NCBI RefSeq assembly: GCF_024139115.2
Contig: NC_085140.1
Span: forward strand, 18,561,357-18,625,356
Reading direction: 5' to 3'
DNA: 64,000 nucleotides
Source of the DNA: Armigeres subalbatus
Taxonomy: Eukaryota; Arthropoda; Insecta; Diptera; Culicidae
Shown: positions 1 to 11,848 of the stretch, one piece after another
Layout of the letters: each line of letters starts with the position of its first letter
How positions within the stretch are numbered: the first letter of the stretch is position 1
Notes under the pieces: generated by a model
Told to the model about the DNA's origin: nothing
The model's input: only the letters and a program-made list of their open reading frames with translations
Databases searched by the model: none
Program-made: the position numbers and the translations under genes

Positions 1-485
1 CGAGCCTGACTTAGAATATACTTTTTCGCCATCTACCATGGTTGCTGAATGCAATTCCTTGCAATCCAGAATATCTACGGTAGACTCCATTGCGTTCTTT
101 AAGCGGCCTTTTCCCGCAAGTACATCCTTGCAAGTCAGGCTCGCTGCGTTGATCACACCTTCGATTTCGACCTCCCGCGAGGGGACATAAACTAAATATT
201 CTACATTGTAGGCCTTGTCTTTAGCAATTTCGTTCGCCACCTGATATGTAGGTGCGGTGATTCGTAGCTTGTTCCTGTTGATCTGATTAAAATCAAGCTT
301 CGTAAAACGACGCGTCAAATCTCGCTTAATGCCGAGAAAGTCTAGACTTTTCACTTTCTGCCGAAAGTAAACAACCCAAGGCCCAGGCGAAGCCGCATGG
401 TACAATCGTGTGCGGACATCTTTTGGAGGACTATCGCCCCCATAGTCTCTGCCTCCATTCTCACCTCGCAAGGTGGAAGGACAAT
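1..485 (-). mobile_element. 5' part of ORF1 (gag-like) of an LOA-type non-LTR retrotransposon, cut by window edge
   Basis: Read on the minus strand, one frame is open from about 485 down to base 1 and continues past the window edge. It contains the motif GPWVVYFRQK followed by a segment rich in K/R and hydrophobic residues, and then VYVPSREVEIEGVI. This pattern is typical of the N-terminal gag-like protein of mosquito LOA-clade elements. The zinc knuckles expected later in ORF1 would lie outside the window. No convincing ATG is seen; the frame is closed upstream by a stop near 500. The clade is recalled from family style, not from a search. Confidence 0.6.
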
Positions 486-1253
486 TAATTCTTATGCTAA
501 CTTAGAACTAATAGCAAATTAGAAAAAAATATAAAAAAAACTAATTTAATTTATTATAATTAATCCCACTCTGTATTAGAGAGATGGGAGAATAATAAAA
601 CAATGCCTTCCACTTATCTGCGCTGCTGCTGTAGGTAGCAGCAGAAACAATAGCCTGCTTCACTGGCGTCGCCAGAAGCAGCTACTTCGCTCGCCGACAG
701 TAATCGCCTTGGATCCGTAGGTAGGCACCACACAATAGACACGCACTACCGAACAAAACCCGCGATGAGACACAACACACACGTCTGGCTCGTTCGAACT
801 ATCGGCACGGAATAATGGTGGTTCTTATACGAACCGATTTTGAATCCACAACGCGTTTTTCTAATCATTGACAGCACCCAAATGTTAGTCCGAGGCTTGC
901 GCAAAAGTTTCACCTTACTGGTGCTGCTGTCCGACAGTCACTCGATGAATTTCCACTAAGATGCCACCATTTAAAGTACATTTTCAGTATCGCCCTCGAG
1001 GTCCCAGGACCACAACCGACGCCATTTTTGCAATCAATCCTTTCTTATAAAATGTTAGTCCTGAACAAAACCGATTTTCTTTTTACAATGCAGCAACCAA
1101 ATGATGAAAATTTATTTTGGGTGCTGTTGCTGTTGGCGACGGCCTCTCAATGATTCAGCTGGGACTGCAACGGTGTGCCGGTAACCCGTTATTATTAAAT
1201 AAAAATGTTCATCAAAACCAAGCAAGGGCTCGATTCTTGTGCTAATTCTGCAC
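486..1253. other. No gene seen; possible 5' leader of the LOA-type element
   Basis: No long open frame on either strand. The first few hundred bases may be the 5' untranslated region of the minus-strand LOA-type element, since they adjoin its ORF1, but no boundary or target duplication could be found. Confidence 0.4.
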
Positions 1254-1955
1254 CTCTGGACAAATTAAAAAAAAATCCCTAGGAGGAATCTCGAGAAATC
1301 TTGATTTGAAGTTTTCAGCTGAGAAATTTTAAAAGAATCCATATTTTAATTCAACAATAACCCCAAAATACCTGCAAAAACGTCCAAAAAGTGGTTCAGG
1401 CTGTTTTCAATCAGTTTGAATTTGTTGATTTCTTATTTAGTTGACATGTAAAGAGATAACACTGAATCAACAATTTGACGCCACAATACGCGGTTCGAGT
1501 CCCAATCTCTCCATCCTCGGTTACGCTACACGCTCGTCAATTCGTTCTGTGCCAGGTTAGTACACCAAGTTTGCCGCTCTTGTACCTGCCGGGGCGGAAG
1601 CAAACACCATCTTTGCAAGGTTGCTGTTCGGCTTTCTTGCAACATGCCCTGCCCATCGTACACTTCCTGCTTTAGCTACATTCTGGATACGAGGTTCGCC
1701 TTAGAGTTGAGCGAGCTCCTAGTTCATCCTTTGCCACCACACACCTATTTTATGCACACCGTCAAAGATGGACCTAAGCACACGTTTCCATTACTACAAC
1801 AAAAAAAAATTACAACTTTTTGGACGGTTTTGTACGTATTTTGGGAATATAGTTGAATTATAAAATATGGATTCTTTTGAAATTTCTCAGCTAAAAACTT
1901 CAAATCAAGATTTCTTGAAATTCTTTCTAGGATTTTTTTAAAAATTGGTCCAGAG
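1254..1955. mobile_element. Foldback-type element with about 130-bp inverted arms
   Basis: The arms 1254-1395 and about 1805-1955 are imperfect reverse complements. Both start CTCTGGAC(A/C)AATT and share the run AAATCTTGATTTGAAGTTTT. The spacer is filled by a fragment of an RT gene. The right end directly abuts a second MITE at 1956. No clean target duplication was seen, so the superfamily is unknown. Confidence 0.7.
1440..1790 (-). pseudogene. 3'-end fragment of an RTE/I-like non-LTR RT
   Basis: This stretch is similar base for base to the 3' end of the element at 42385-42735, beginning with the same leader near AACACTGAATCAACAATTTG. It corresponds to the C-terminal tail of the RT protein that carries a WAGH(V/L)(A/V)RM motif in the better copies. 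Stops and small indels break the frame. It sits between the inverted arms of the surrounding foldback, so it either inserted there or was captured. Confidence 0.7.
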
Positions 1956-2092
1956 AAAAGATATTTTAGTTACCAGATAAAGATTGTCGCTGTCGTCGCT
2001 GTCCGAAACATCTTTTGCTGGCTAGGATAGGGGATCTAAATGTCAATGAAGAAAAAATACATACAATTTGACAGTTAGGTACCACCTCAGAA
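1956..2092. mobile_element. Truncated copy of MITE family 1
   Basis: Starts with the family terminus AAAAGATATTTTAGTTACC and follows the family consensus through the TTTTGCTGG and TTTGACAGTT blocks, then stops matching near 2092. The other terminus is missing. Three more copies are at 3887, 30509 and 30708. Confidence 0.8.
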
Positions 2093-2299
2093 CGTTTAGG
2101 GTCCCCAGTCCCCTTCCACGAAATCGTCGGCCTTCTTCCGACACTAATAATACATAGTCGGATGGACATAGTCCTGATGATGGGCAACATCGCGCCCGAA
2201 ACCGGTCGACGTAAAAGGTAATTTTTTAAATCTTAGTTGACGAGTGTAAAAACGATAAGTGTTATGTCTTGTCTCGCGTCGCGTTTTATTAGTTCGTGC

Positions 2300-2770
2300 T
2301 GTTTTTACGTTAGCATAAACCACAAAATCAAAAGTTTTTCCGACATTCGCACTAAATGACCTGCCCACTGAAGTCTGCCATATTTTTTACGATTCACAAT
2401 ATTTTCTTCTTTGTATAATTGATACAGCTTCGAGACACTTGAGACACTTCGTCTGAAATTCGAATACTTGATTTCGAGCCATCCAGCGTTGCACATATCA
2501 GTCTAATCAGTTTCGCCGGAAAACCGTGTTCGGACATTATCTGCCACGGCTCTTTTCACTTTCTTTCCACTGAATCATACGCTGCTTTGAAATCAATGAA
2601 CATGGTGAGTCTGCACGTTGTACTCCCGGAATTTATCAATGATCATCCGCAGGCTAAACATCTGATCCGTCGTTGATCGGCCCTCACGAAAACCTGCCTG
2701 GTATTCGCCGACGAAGGACTTCTCAAGCGGTCTCAATCTTGTCGGCTAGCAAATTCCCCGCTCGGCCATT
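2300..2770 (-). pseudogene. Degenerate RTE/I-like RT fragment
   Basis: Minus-strand translation shows broken pieces of the same RT family as 21757 and 42385: a GRSTTDQMF block near 2665, a degraded AAYDS-like block near 2590, and, in another frame, RLQWAGHLVRM near 2350. Frameshifts and stops are frequent. This copy has CAG (Gln) at the codon that is TAG in the two better copies, which is useful for comparison. Confidence 0.75.
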
Positions 2771-3839
2771 GCACATGGCGGGCACTGGCGCAGTCTTTTA
2801 TCACGCGCCATTGATAGTTTCTTAAACCCTCCGCATATCGTTTCTACCCATGTTGTCCTGCGCTTCAGCTATCACACTCTCTTCATGTTGCCTTTCTTGT
2901 CTGCGGTGGATTCATTTCTCTTCTGCCCTTGCTACACTGTACCGGTCTCTATTTAAACGGATCCCAATCTAACTAATAATTTTCATGCTTTTTTGATTTA
3001 TTTAATTCTTATAGCGGATTTATAATAATAGTAATCACCATAACTAGCTGCTTAGTTTTATTGTCACTCTTATTGCTATCAATAAACCTCCTATAAATAT
3101 GCTGAAAGGGCTTCAAACGTCAAACCCCTATTGACTTTATGAGCAGCTCTGCGGTTATGATGAAGAGCGTAATAAATCCTATTTTCAAAGCTCGAATAAA
3201 CCAAAATTTATGGTCATAATGTGGTCAAATGAATAACCCTAATAAGAATATTTGCATTGCAACGAGTTTATAACGGTGTTTAATAAGAGCAACATTTTTC
3301 TGATCGAATTCTCTGATGTCCATATTATGGAAACGGAGAAGCATTTTCAAGTCAGTGAAATTTTTCACTGAAATTCATAACTAGAGGATGTTTTCATCGT
3401 GTAAAATACTTTTTTGGTCAGGAAAGTCAACGTTACAAATACATTGAGGTGGATTATCGACAAAATCAGCGGTGATTTATGATAATGCAGTTATAATTAA
3501 TTTACATTTTTTCCCAAAACTACATAATTTTGAGAGCGCATGATGTTCAATCTTATTTTTTCACTAGCTTTCACAATGAAATCGAACGCGCACCTCATTT
3601 CAATGGAAGTATATTGAAAAATAATCCTGAAAAAATATTTTGCAGTCGTCCTCATCAGGATTTTATCAACAATTCATTTTGTTATTATTTTTCTTTTTTT
3701 AAAGCTATATTTTTTTCACAGCTGTCGCAGCCAAATTCCCTTTTTTGCGGGTGGTTTAAAAGGGGTTTCTAAATACTCTTATAACCCTTATAACAGGTTT
3801 ATAGTGGTTATCTAGAGAGGGCCACTTGGCCATATCTTA
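2771..3839. other. AT-rich intergenic stretch, nothing recognised
   Basis: No family-like ORF, RNA gene or clear terminal repeat. One 80-codon frame at 3530-3772 has no recognisable features and is probably chance in AT-rich sequence. Confidence 0.5.
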
Positions 3840-4444
3840 TGCAACGTACACACCAGTCAAGCAGTATGAAGAACATTGACTCCACCAAAAGATATTTTAG
3901 TTACTAGATAAAGATTGTCGCTTCGGTTCCCTTTGTTCTACTGTCCGAAACATGTGTGGTACATAGCTGTCAAATCGTATGGATTTTCCTTCTTTGACAT
4001 TTAGCTCCCCTATCCTCGCCAGCAAAAGATGTTCCGGACAGCGACGACAGCGACAATCTTTATCTAGTAACTAAAATATCTTTTACTCCACCCCCAAGAA
4101 AACGTTTCGGTTGCTCCTTTGTTTGAACGTGTGTGAAGTTGTTCGACCAACCATTTGACAGTTGGCGGCTCGGTTGGAAAAAATTAAAATGGTTTGATTT
4201 TGGTTTGAGTTGTCGGGGGTGGAGTCAAGGTTTGCCGAACATGTTTGAGCATTTGTAGTGAAGTTGCACAAACCCCCATATATTTTTTGATGGTTGGTGC
4301 TCAAGTTGTCGCTTCGGTCGTTCGTGTGTGATATTGTTGGTCGACGAAATTGATTGTTCGTGCCGCTGTTGGTAAAACTTAATGGATGTTTGAATAAACG
4401 AAGAGTCAATGTTGGTCAAACTGCTTGACCGTTTGTACGTTCCA
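3840..4444. mobile_element. MITE family 2 (TTA target site), interrupted by MITE family 1
   Basis: Termini TG(C/G)AACGTACACACC... and ...GTACGTTCCA are inverted repeats of about 45 bp. A TTA trinucleotide flanks each side (3837-3839 and 4445-4447). A second copy at 21293-21696 shares length, TIR and TTA flanks. A 3-bp TTA duplication with TIRs is typical of PIF/Harbinger elements, which is an inference here because no transposase is present. A family-1 MITE sits inside at 3887-4084. Confidence 0.85.
3887..4084. mobile_element. MITE family 1, complete copy with 8-bp target duplication
   Basis: 198 bp with inverted ends AAAAGATATTTTAGTTACTA / TAGTAACTAAAATATCTTTT, flanked by ACTCCACC on both sides (3879-3886 and 4085-4092). 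The 8-bp duplication fits hAT- or P-type transposition. Removing it and one duplication restores the family-2 MITE, so it inserted later. Confidence 0.9.
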
Positions 4445-4611
4445 TTACTCTTACAGTGGTCATCAGAAGGTTGCCGTTTAATAGTTAGTTTTATTGTTAG
4501 GTCTTATCATTGATTTTGAAAACCATTCCTAGAGCGGCATAAAACTTGAAATGTTACTTGGGTAAGGCTTTAGGCTACCTTACACCTCGGGAAAATTTTC
4601 CGCCGGATTTT

Positions 4612-4660
4612 GGTCCCCGTGCATTTTAAATGGGGCCCCGTGCATTTTAAATACGGCCCC
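4612..4660. repeat. Two-unit tandem repeat
   Basis: A unit containing CCCCGTGCATTTTAAAT occurs twice in a row with a few bases between. It is a small local duplication just upstream of the gypsy fragment. Confidence 0.6.
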
Positions 4661-4769
4661 GATGGAGAATCACACTTCTTTCAGCTGAAGCGACATCGAA
4701 TACTGATTATTCAGCTTCACATTCTGGAGAACTGATAAAAAACAATACAAAAACATACAAACAAAAAAA

Positions 4770-5911
4770 CACTTGACAAACGCCTTCTACCACTTAGAGT
4801 TACATAGAGATCCGAGAGACTTGACAACATTCCTGTCGGAGAACGGAATGTTCATGTTCAATCGATTGATGTTCGGAGTGAACTGTGCTCCGGGGATATT
4901 TCAGAGGGAAATGACCCGTATCCTGGAAGGTGTTGAGAACATTATTATTTACATCGACGACGTCCTCATATTCGCTGACAGTTTGGAAAAACTGCGTGCA
5001 ATCGCCGAAGTGCTGAGAATTTTGAAAGCACACAACTTGACTATCAACTCAGCGAAATGCGAATTTGATAAAACAACGATTGGTTTCCTCGGGCATCAAC
5101 TTGATGAGAACGGTTTCAACACCAATGAAACAAAAGTCAGGGATATACGAAGATTCAGACAGCCACGCACAGTTTCCGAACTTCGCAGCTTTTTAGGATT
5201 AGCTTCGTTTGTCAGCCCGTACATCAAAGGGTTTGCAGATATTGCAAGTTCATTGTAGGCAGCAACTAGTGCCGATGGATGGATGGATATGGGGTCATGA
5301 GCAAGAAAAAGCTTTTCAAAACCTGAAGGAACAAATTATGAACTGCACAACATCCCTTGGCTACTTTTCGGTAGAAGACAAAACATTCCTCTACACGGAT
5401 GCCTCCCCGAATGCTCTGGGTGCAGTTCTTGTTCAGCAAGCCAGTAGTCAACTACCTCGTGTGATCAGTTTTGCTTCAAAAGCCCTTACAGCGACTGAAA
5501 AAAAGATATCCACAAAATCAGCGCGAGGCTTTAGCAACAGTTTGGGCTGTCGAGCATTTCGCGTATTTCTTGCTTGGCAGACCATTTGTTATTCGCACTG
5601 ATGCGCAAGGTGTAACGTTCATTCTCAGAAAAACACGTGAAGACTCAAAACGTGCTTTAACTCGCGCTGATGGCTGGGCCCTTAGGCTAAGCCCTTACAA
5701 ATTCGATGTCGAGTACGTGCGTGGTCGAGAAAACATAGCCGACCCATCATCGAGACTGTACGAAGGCGAGGACAAGCCATTTGAAGAAAACGTCAGCCCC
5801 TGGGAGATTGCTGTTTTGGAAGCAAACCAAATTCTATTTTTGACGGAAGACGAAATAAGAGAAGCAACTGCTGAAGATCATGAACTGCAGGAGGTAGTGC
5901 TTTTAAATTAA
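4770..5911 (+). pseudogene. Ty3/gypsy pol fragment: RT and RNase H, broken
   Basis: The first frame (4773-5258) begins inside the RT fingers (TNAFYHLEL) and contains FGVNCAPGIFQREM and the catalytic YIDDVL, followed by the thumb/connection block SELRSFLGL. A frame change then leads to the RNase H region with FLYTDASPNALGAVL (about 5390) and, after another frame change, NQREALATVWAVEHFAYFL, IRTDAQ and RENIADPSSR up to 5911. Gag, protease and integrase are absent and no LTRs flank it. The frame breaks near 5240 and 5510 and both ends are truncated, so it cannot move by itself. Confidence 0.9.
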
Positions 5912-7314
5912 ATCAATCGTTGATCAGAGGTCAAATATCACTTTTGTTTTTTTTTCACGACAGGTAACAGACGCCCTCGATTCTGGAATGTGGCACCACA
6001 CAGTAAGTGTCTCTTACTGAACAGGAGACACTGAATACAGCCTTACTGTTGAGGTCGAAATACGTATTTGTCAAAAGTACGATCAAATGGTGGAATTGAA
6101 TGGAATTGTACAAACTCGTCTTATGACGTAAAGTCATATTCCACTAAAAGCTCAAAATAATTTTCTTATCAAAATGCTTTTTTTTTGTTATTCATAAATA
6201 ACCTAAGAACCTGATACCACAGCATTTTTTTTTTATTATTATGTCATTTGTTTGTTATTCACCTCGACCCGGGTTCGTGCCGCTCTTCGTGAAATCTTGA
6301 TTATGCCCAGACGGTATGTTGCACGATTTTGTTGTCTGTGCTTGCGATGTACATACGGGATTTTAACAGTGTCTGACGAAATTCAATTTTTCAATAGATT
6401 AGTAATTTTAATCCATTGTTTTTAATAGTTGAGCAAAATCTTAAATAGTTCCTTGATCGATGATACCAAAATCTCCTTATCGGTTGGAAGACGGTCGAGA
6501 TATTAGCCCATTTACTGAACACTTTTCGTGACGGTCTCAAATTTGAAACTGCAAAATTACCTCTTCCCGGAGGACGCAATCCTATGTCAAAAAATGATGT
6601 TTCGGTCACTCCTCGAAGACACTGATAGAGAAGGTGGGGTTGCTTCTTCTTCCCTATCAGTGTCTGGGGTTTGCTCCACCTTCTTTGCCCGGAAATGCAT
6701 ATTCGGTCGAGTGCCTGTTCACCAAGAAGATTCAGCTCACAACAATGTCTGTGCCCTAGCGAAGGCTTCAAACAAAACAGTGCACTATGGTCCTACGGAA
6801 ATTTTGGAGGGATGGTCTTTCAGAAATTTAGTGGGTTGGTGTCAGGCCCTGCAAATCAGCCTTTAAAACTATGCGACGAAAAGCGCCTATCGATTGATAG
6901 CTCCAAAGTCCAATGTGAATATTTTGAATTGATCTTATTAGTTTAGGTTAACATAATTTTTGTACATTCTAAGCCAGACCTACTCAAAATTGCGTCGAAT
7001 TTTGAAACAATTTGAAAATGAGTAGGTGAAATACCTTTACATTAATAACATTGATTGAACCTTTGATTGAATTAATAACATGATAATTTCACAAGATTTA
7101 GGTACCAGTTTTCAATAAATAGCGTTCCGTTTATAATATGAAATCATTATTTTATTGGGTAGCCTTTGCTCAATTTTTGGGTCGTTTAATTTTGAACGAA
7201 AACTATTCCATGACGAATTCGACGCATAACATCTTACTTCTATTGCGACTATTAACCTAAACCAACTATTTGAACGCACAATATAAGATATTTTAGTACC
7301 AATTCCATTTTCAG
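5912..7314. other. Intergenic region upstream of the lipase gene
   Basis: No recognisable coding sequence. A short phrase near 6527-6545 (CGTGACGGTCTC and following) recurs near 39115, so part of it is repeat-derived. The lipase promoter and first exon, carrying the start codon, must lie here or further left, but I could not place them with confidence. Confidence 0.5.
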
Positions 7315-9458
7315 AATCCGTTACTGTACTTTAATACTGATCCTATTAACGACAATTTATAGCTCATACGAGAACGCCCGGTTGCGACGTGACCAACTCA
7401 CGAGTACCTTCTCTTCAACTACTTTCAACCACTTTACAGCAACTATCCAAGACGATTTTCTCGTACTTTCCAAATGGGTGACAGTAGCAATCGATACCAT
7501 ACCAGAAATAATGCCACGCAATTCCCCCTTTTCCCATTCAGATGAAAACATGACCCGTTGCTACGGGGAGCTGGGCTGTCTGAACATCACCAAAGAATGG
7601 TACCACCTGATCTTCCGACCGTTCAACGTGTTCCCACTGCCACGGAGTGTGATCAACACCCGGTTCATTCTGTACACGGAGAAGAACCCAACGGATGGCC
7701 AGCTGCTCCAGGCCGAAACGAAGGAGACCATCATGAAGAGCCAGTTCCGCTCCGAATGGGACACCAAGTTCATCATCCACGGGTTTATTGATACCCCGCT
7801 GTCCAACTGGGTGTCGGAGATGCGTGACGAACTGATCACGCGCGGTGGTCTCAACGTGATAGTTGTGGACTGGGCCGGTGGATCACTGCCTCTCTACACG
7901 CAAGCCACGGCAAACACTAGACTGGTAGGATTAGAGATAGCGTATCTGATCAAGAAATTGGCGGAATACAAAGGACTCAGACCGGAAGACGTTCATCTCA
8001 TTGGGCACTCATTGGGTGCACATACTGCAGGGTACGCTGCCGAAAGAATTCCAGGTTTGGGAAGAATTACAGGGCTAGATCCAGCTGAACCATATTTCCA
8101 GGGGATGGACCCAATTGTAAGGCTTGACCCTTCGGACGCCGCTCTGGTGGACGTGATCCATACGGATGGTCGTAGTGTGTTCCGGCTGGAAATACCGGGG
8201 TACGGAATGTCCCACACATGCGGACATTTGGACTTCTATCCGAATAACGGTAAAGAACAACCGGGCTGTGCCCTCTCGCAAGAAGGAGCTGCCACCATTC
8301 CGCTAACGCTGATCAAAGACGGTATAGAGGAGGCGTCCCGTGTTCTCCTAGCTTGTAATCACATTAGAGCCATTAAATTATTTATCGATAGTATTAACGG
8401 AAAATGTCCGTATGTAGGTAAGTGGTATGAAGGCGTCAATTTACACCCGATTCAAATTCAAAATTTCATATAACTGATCAATCAATGGAGCAATTTTGCA
8501 TACTTTTCATGAGTTTGTTTCACACAGCAGTAGAATGGAATCGGATGTATTCCTATTTTATTTCTTAATGCTGAAACTCATAAACAAATCTCCTTAGCCC
8601 ATCGCTGCCCTTCCTATCAGCACTTCCTGAGTGGGAACTGCTTCAAATGCACTTCCGGAAACTGCGCCCTGATGGGCTACCATGCGTCGCTTCCAATCAC
8701 AACCACCAAACAGAACATTTCAGAGAACGATATTGCCGTCGGCTCATCGATCCCGGTGGCACCCCAACCGGGCAAGTACTTCCTAGCTACAGGACGCGAT
8801 TTCCCCTTTTGTCGTAAGTTTCAATGATTCTTCGTAACAAGGACCGACTTTGCTTCTCACCCAATTTCTTCCTTTCCAGAGCGTCACTACCGGTTCACGA
8901 TCGAGCTTGCCAAGCCAAAATCGGCCGAACAGTGGGTCCAGGGTCACCTAACGGCGGGAATTTTCTCCGAGCGAGGAGCGATCCGAAGTATGGATCTCAC
9001 GCCGAAGGGTACGGCGCGGATCGAGCACGGAACCGTCTACCAGGTAGTGGTGACCAATCCACATGATCTGGGCGATCGCATTCGAAAGGTGGAATTGTCC
9101 TGGGCGCATGACATGAACGTGTTAGAGCCGACCACGCTGTGCCTATTTTGGTGCAACAATCACCTCTACGTCAAATCGATTCAGGTCGAAACTATGCAGA
9201 TGCCATCTCGAGAGTGAGTCGGATTTTATTTCTTCAATCTTATTTTAAACAAATCAGTAGGATTTGAACCCATGACATTTATTTTTATTCTGAACATAAT
9301 AAAACTGCTCATGGAAAAAATGTTAATTTCACATTTTTGTTATTCAACACAGGAAGCGCAACACCGAATATTCAAACAAGCTGTGCGCTCCGAAGCGCGA
9401 GTTTGCCGACATTGCCAGCCGTGGTTCGTACTCTTTCTACGACAACTGTAAACGATGA
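7315..9458 (+). CDS. Pancreatic-type lipase with PLAT domain, secreted
   Basis: Four exons read through with matching phases: 7315-8417, 8598-8813, 8880-9213 and 9353-9458 (stop TGA), with GT-AG introns. Exon 1 starts at an AG acceptor and encodes a hydrophobic stretch (ILILLTTIYS) that looks like a signal peptide; the start ATG must be in an upstream exon. The alpha/beta hydrolase core shows CYGELGCLNI, the nucleophile elbow GHSLGAH (Ser near 8008), the acid in GLDPAEP and the His in ACNHIRA, so the triad is complete. Exon 2 closes the catalytic domain with several cysteines. Exon 3 (RHYRFTIELAKP onward) is a PLAT/LH2 domain, and exon 4 ends with a cysteine-containing tail. Such enzymes hydrolyse triacylglycerols or phospholipids outside the cell; the exact substrate cannot be read from sequence. 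The downstream ATG at 7510 would remove the signal peptide and is rejected. Confidence 0.92.
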
Positions 9459-10636
9459 AACGGAAGTTTTACTGGTTTTGCTGATACCGTTGAAATACTC
9501 TCGTGAAGTTTGAGCGTTATACATAGCTAGAGAAACCTATCGACGCTTTCCCCGATTAGAACCCGTTGCAGCAGAGATACATATATGGAAGAATTCAATG
9601 TTGCTGTTGTACGGATCGGTTATCCATAATAATTATTTTTTTGATCGATCGAGAGGCACACTTATCGAAATTCTTATTCAGTTCGTACAAAATGTGTTTC
9701 CGTCTAATCGTAGAATTTCATGTCGTAGGAGAAAAAGCTTCATATGTGATTTTAAGTGCGTTTATATACTTTTTCCTCTGAATTGAATGGCTGATGCAAT
9801 TGAATGAATGGACAGAAACGTGACAGGCATGATTGAATTTTGAATGAATGCAGATTTGTTGAGAAAGGAAAGTCATTTATTTTTGTCTAGTTAAGAATCG
9901 AATACAAGTACCATAAAACCACGTGTTCCCTACAAGCATATTCAATTGTACAAATTTCTTCATAGAACAATTTAAACAAAAACGTAACTATTTCCCGCGT
10001 GCTTTTATCATACTTTGTAAACAAACGGTTGATTATTTAGAAGTTATAAGAATATTTCTATGAAATTTATTTACTCCATTGTCTTGAAACTTGAAAAATT
10101 TACCTGTTGTTATGGTTAAATTTTCATTTCTAAATTCTTAGCTTTTACTGTTTCTGTAGAGAAGAAAATCATTCTTGATCCTGTCTAGTGGAATGTCCTC
10201 AACTGTCCATAAGACGAATTAGAGCTTTCACACTGAATTCCATTACTGGATTATGAACCAGCAATCAGCATCATATAGCTAAATGGTAAGGCCGGCATTA
10301 ATGTGTCGAATTCGACTCAACCAAGTACGATGCATAGAAGATGGTCTTTAAAGTCAATGTCAAACAACGAGTCAGTAGAATTACAATCCGGTAATGGAAT
10401 TATATAAAAAGTAATAACTCATCTTATTGAAAGGCTGTTTCTATAGTTGCGAGGTGATAGTAATGAAAGCTTTCAACAACAACTTTGAAGTTTGATTATG
10501 CATAACAAAATTTATTTGCGATCTACTTTATAAAATCAGACACTTTTCTACATTCCTTAGAATAAACGCTAAGATATGTGATACATTCTTCAAATAAATT
10601 ATAAAATCAGACGACACAGTCAGTTTCTCTTCCATA
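9459..10636. other. Lipase 3' region and intergenic AT-rich DNA
   Basis: Contains the 3' UTR of the lipase and, towards the right, the 3' UTR of the minus-strand kinase, which has a possible AATAAA on the minus strand near 10510. No other gene was recognised. Confidence 0.5.
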
Positions 10637-11417
10637 TCACATCTCCCGCTTCATCAGTCGAATAATGCGATCATTTTTCAAAATTTTCTCCAACGTCCAG
10701 CGTTTTTTCGGATTTACCTGAAACATCATCTCACACAGTGTCTGAATCTCGTCCTGATATCCCCTTCGGACGCAATCAACCCGTGGCGTCACAAATCGTT
10801 CCTTACCGTCATCTCCTATCACCAGACAGTTCTCCATGAATGGATGCTCCAGCATGCACAGCTCGTAGAAGATAATCCCCAATGGCCATATGTCGCTTTT
10901 GTAATCGTACGCTTTTCCACTGGCCACCTCCGGGGCCATGTACAGCGGTGTTCCAACTATCGTCATATTGAGTTCCTCGCCCGGGATCGCATTTGTGAAA
11001 ATTTTTGCTATGCCAAAATCGGCCAACTTCAACCGGTTGTCGGCATCGATCAGAACATTTTCCGGCTTTAGGTCGCGGTGGATTACTTTACGTTGGTGTA
11101 GATACTGAAGGGCCTCTGCAATGTCACCGAACTTTGCCATTACAGAACGTTGACATAGGTACTCATTGTGCTTTGAACGCCGCTCCAGAAACTTTGCCAG
11201 ATTTCCACGTTCAGCAAATTCCGTTACCATGTTCCACGAGTCTTCGGTTTGAAAGAAACCGAAGTAACGAAGAATGCGTGGATGGTTCACCTGCGACAGA
11301 ATGGTGTGCTCTTTGAGTACCGCCTGGTAGGCATAGTCTGGGCTGCTGTATGGAATAGATTTTACTACGGTACGGCGGCTTCTTTTGTCTTTCTTATTGC
11401 GAAACAAACACACGTGG
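10637..11417 (-). CDS. NEK-like Ser/Thr protein kinase, C-terminal exon
   Basis: The minus-strand frame encodes most of a kinase domain: the beta-3 lysine in TVVKSIP, HPRILRYFGFF, the catalytic loop HRDLKPENVL, the DFG in LADFGIA, an activation loop ending in GTPLYMAPEV, and a C-lobe with KSDIWPLG. The C-terminal block NPKKRWTLEKIL matches the usual kinase ending and the protein stops 20 residues later. The order and spacing fit the NIMA-related (NEK) group. The glycine-rich loop is missing. An AG acceptor lies at the left edge of the frame (minus strand, just above 11417) and no in-frame ATG is found, so the first part must be in an upstream exon not seen here. WPLG in place of the usual WSLG is a local oddity. 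All catalytic residues are present in this exon, so an active kinase is likely. A SINE lies about 170 bp upstream. Confidence 0.85.
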
Positions 11418-11582
11418 CTGCATTTAACGGAGAAGAAATAGGATATGATTAATTTTGAAGATTTATTTTTGGTTGTCAGCTTCCAGGCTTATTTCTGTAA
11501 TAGGTAACGTTTTCTTTTTAAAAATTGGTGTCAGGAAGTCATTAAGCAATCAAAAATGGTAAGAATGCAGTTATAACAAACT

Positions 11583-11840
11583 CTTCTTCTTATTCTTATT
11601 GGCATTACATCCCCACACTGGGACAGAGCCGCCTCGCAGCTTAGTGCTCAGGGCGAGCCAGGTTACCATTTTTGCATTCGTATAGTATGAGGCTAACACG
11701 ATGATACTTTTATGACCAGGGAAGTCGAGACAGTTTCCAATCAGAAAATTAACTAGACCGGAACCGGGAATCGAACCCAGCCACCCTCAGCATTGTCTTG
11801 CTTTGTAGCCGCGCGTCTTACCGCACGGCCAACGAGGGCA
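11583..11840 (-). mobile_element. tRNA-derived SINE with 8-bp target duplication
   Basis: On the minus strand it starts GCCCTCGT and has an A box TGGCCGTGCGG (11821-11831) and a B box GGTTCGATTCC (11767-11777), the internal RNA polymerase III promoter of a tRNA. It ends in an AATAAGAATAAGAAGAAG tail. AACAAACT flanks both sides (11575-11582 and 11841-11848). It resembles the Feilai type of Aedes SINE, but the family name is not verified. Confidence 0.9.
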
Positions 11841-11848
11841 AACAAACT

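Noticed and set aside
7510..7512. ATG as lipase start
   Set aside because: It would drop an in-frame hydrophobic signal-like stretch encoded just upstream and following a good splice acceptor.
10250..10320. tRNA-like sequence with TAGCTAAATGG and a TTCGA word
   Set aside because: The B box is poor and no cloverleaf can be drawn, so it is not called a tRNA or SINE.
11411..11413. GTG as kinase start codon
   Set aside because: An acceptor AG lies four bases upstream and GTG starts are not expected in an insect nuclear gene; an upstream exon is more likely.
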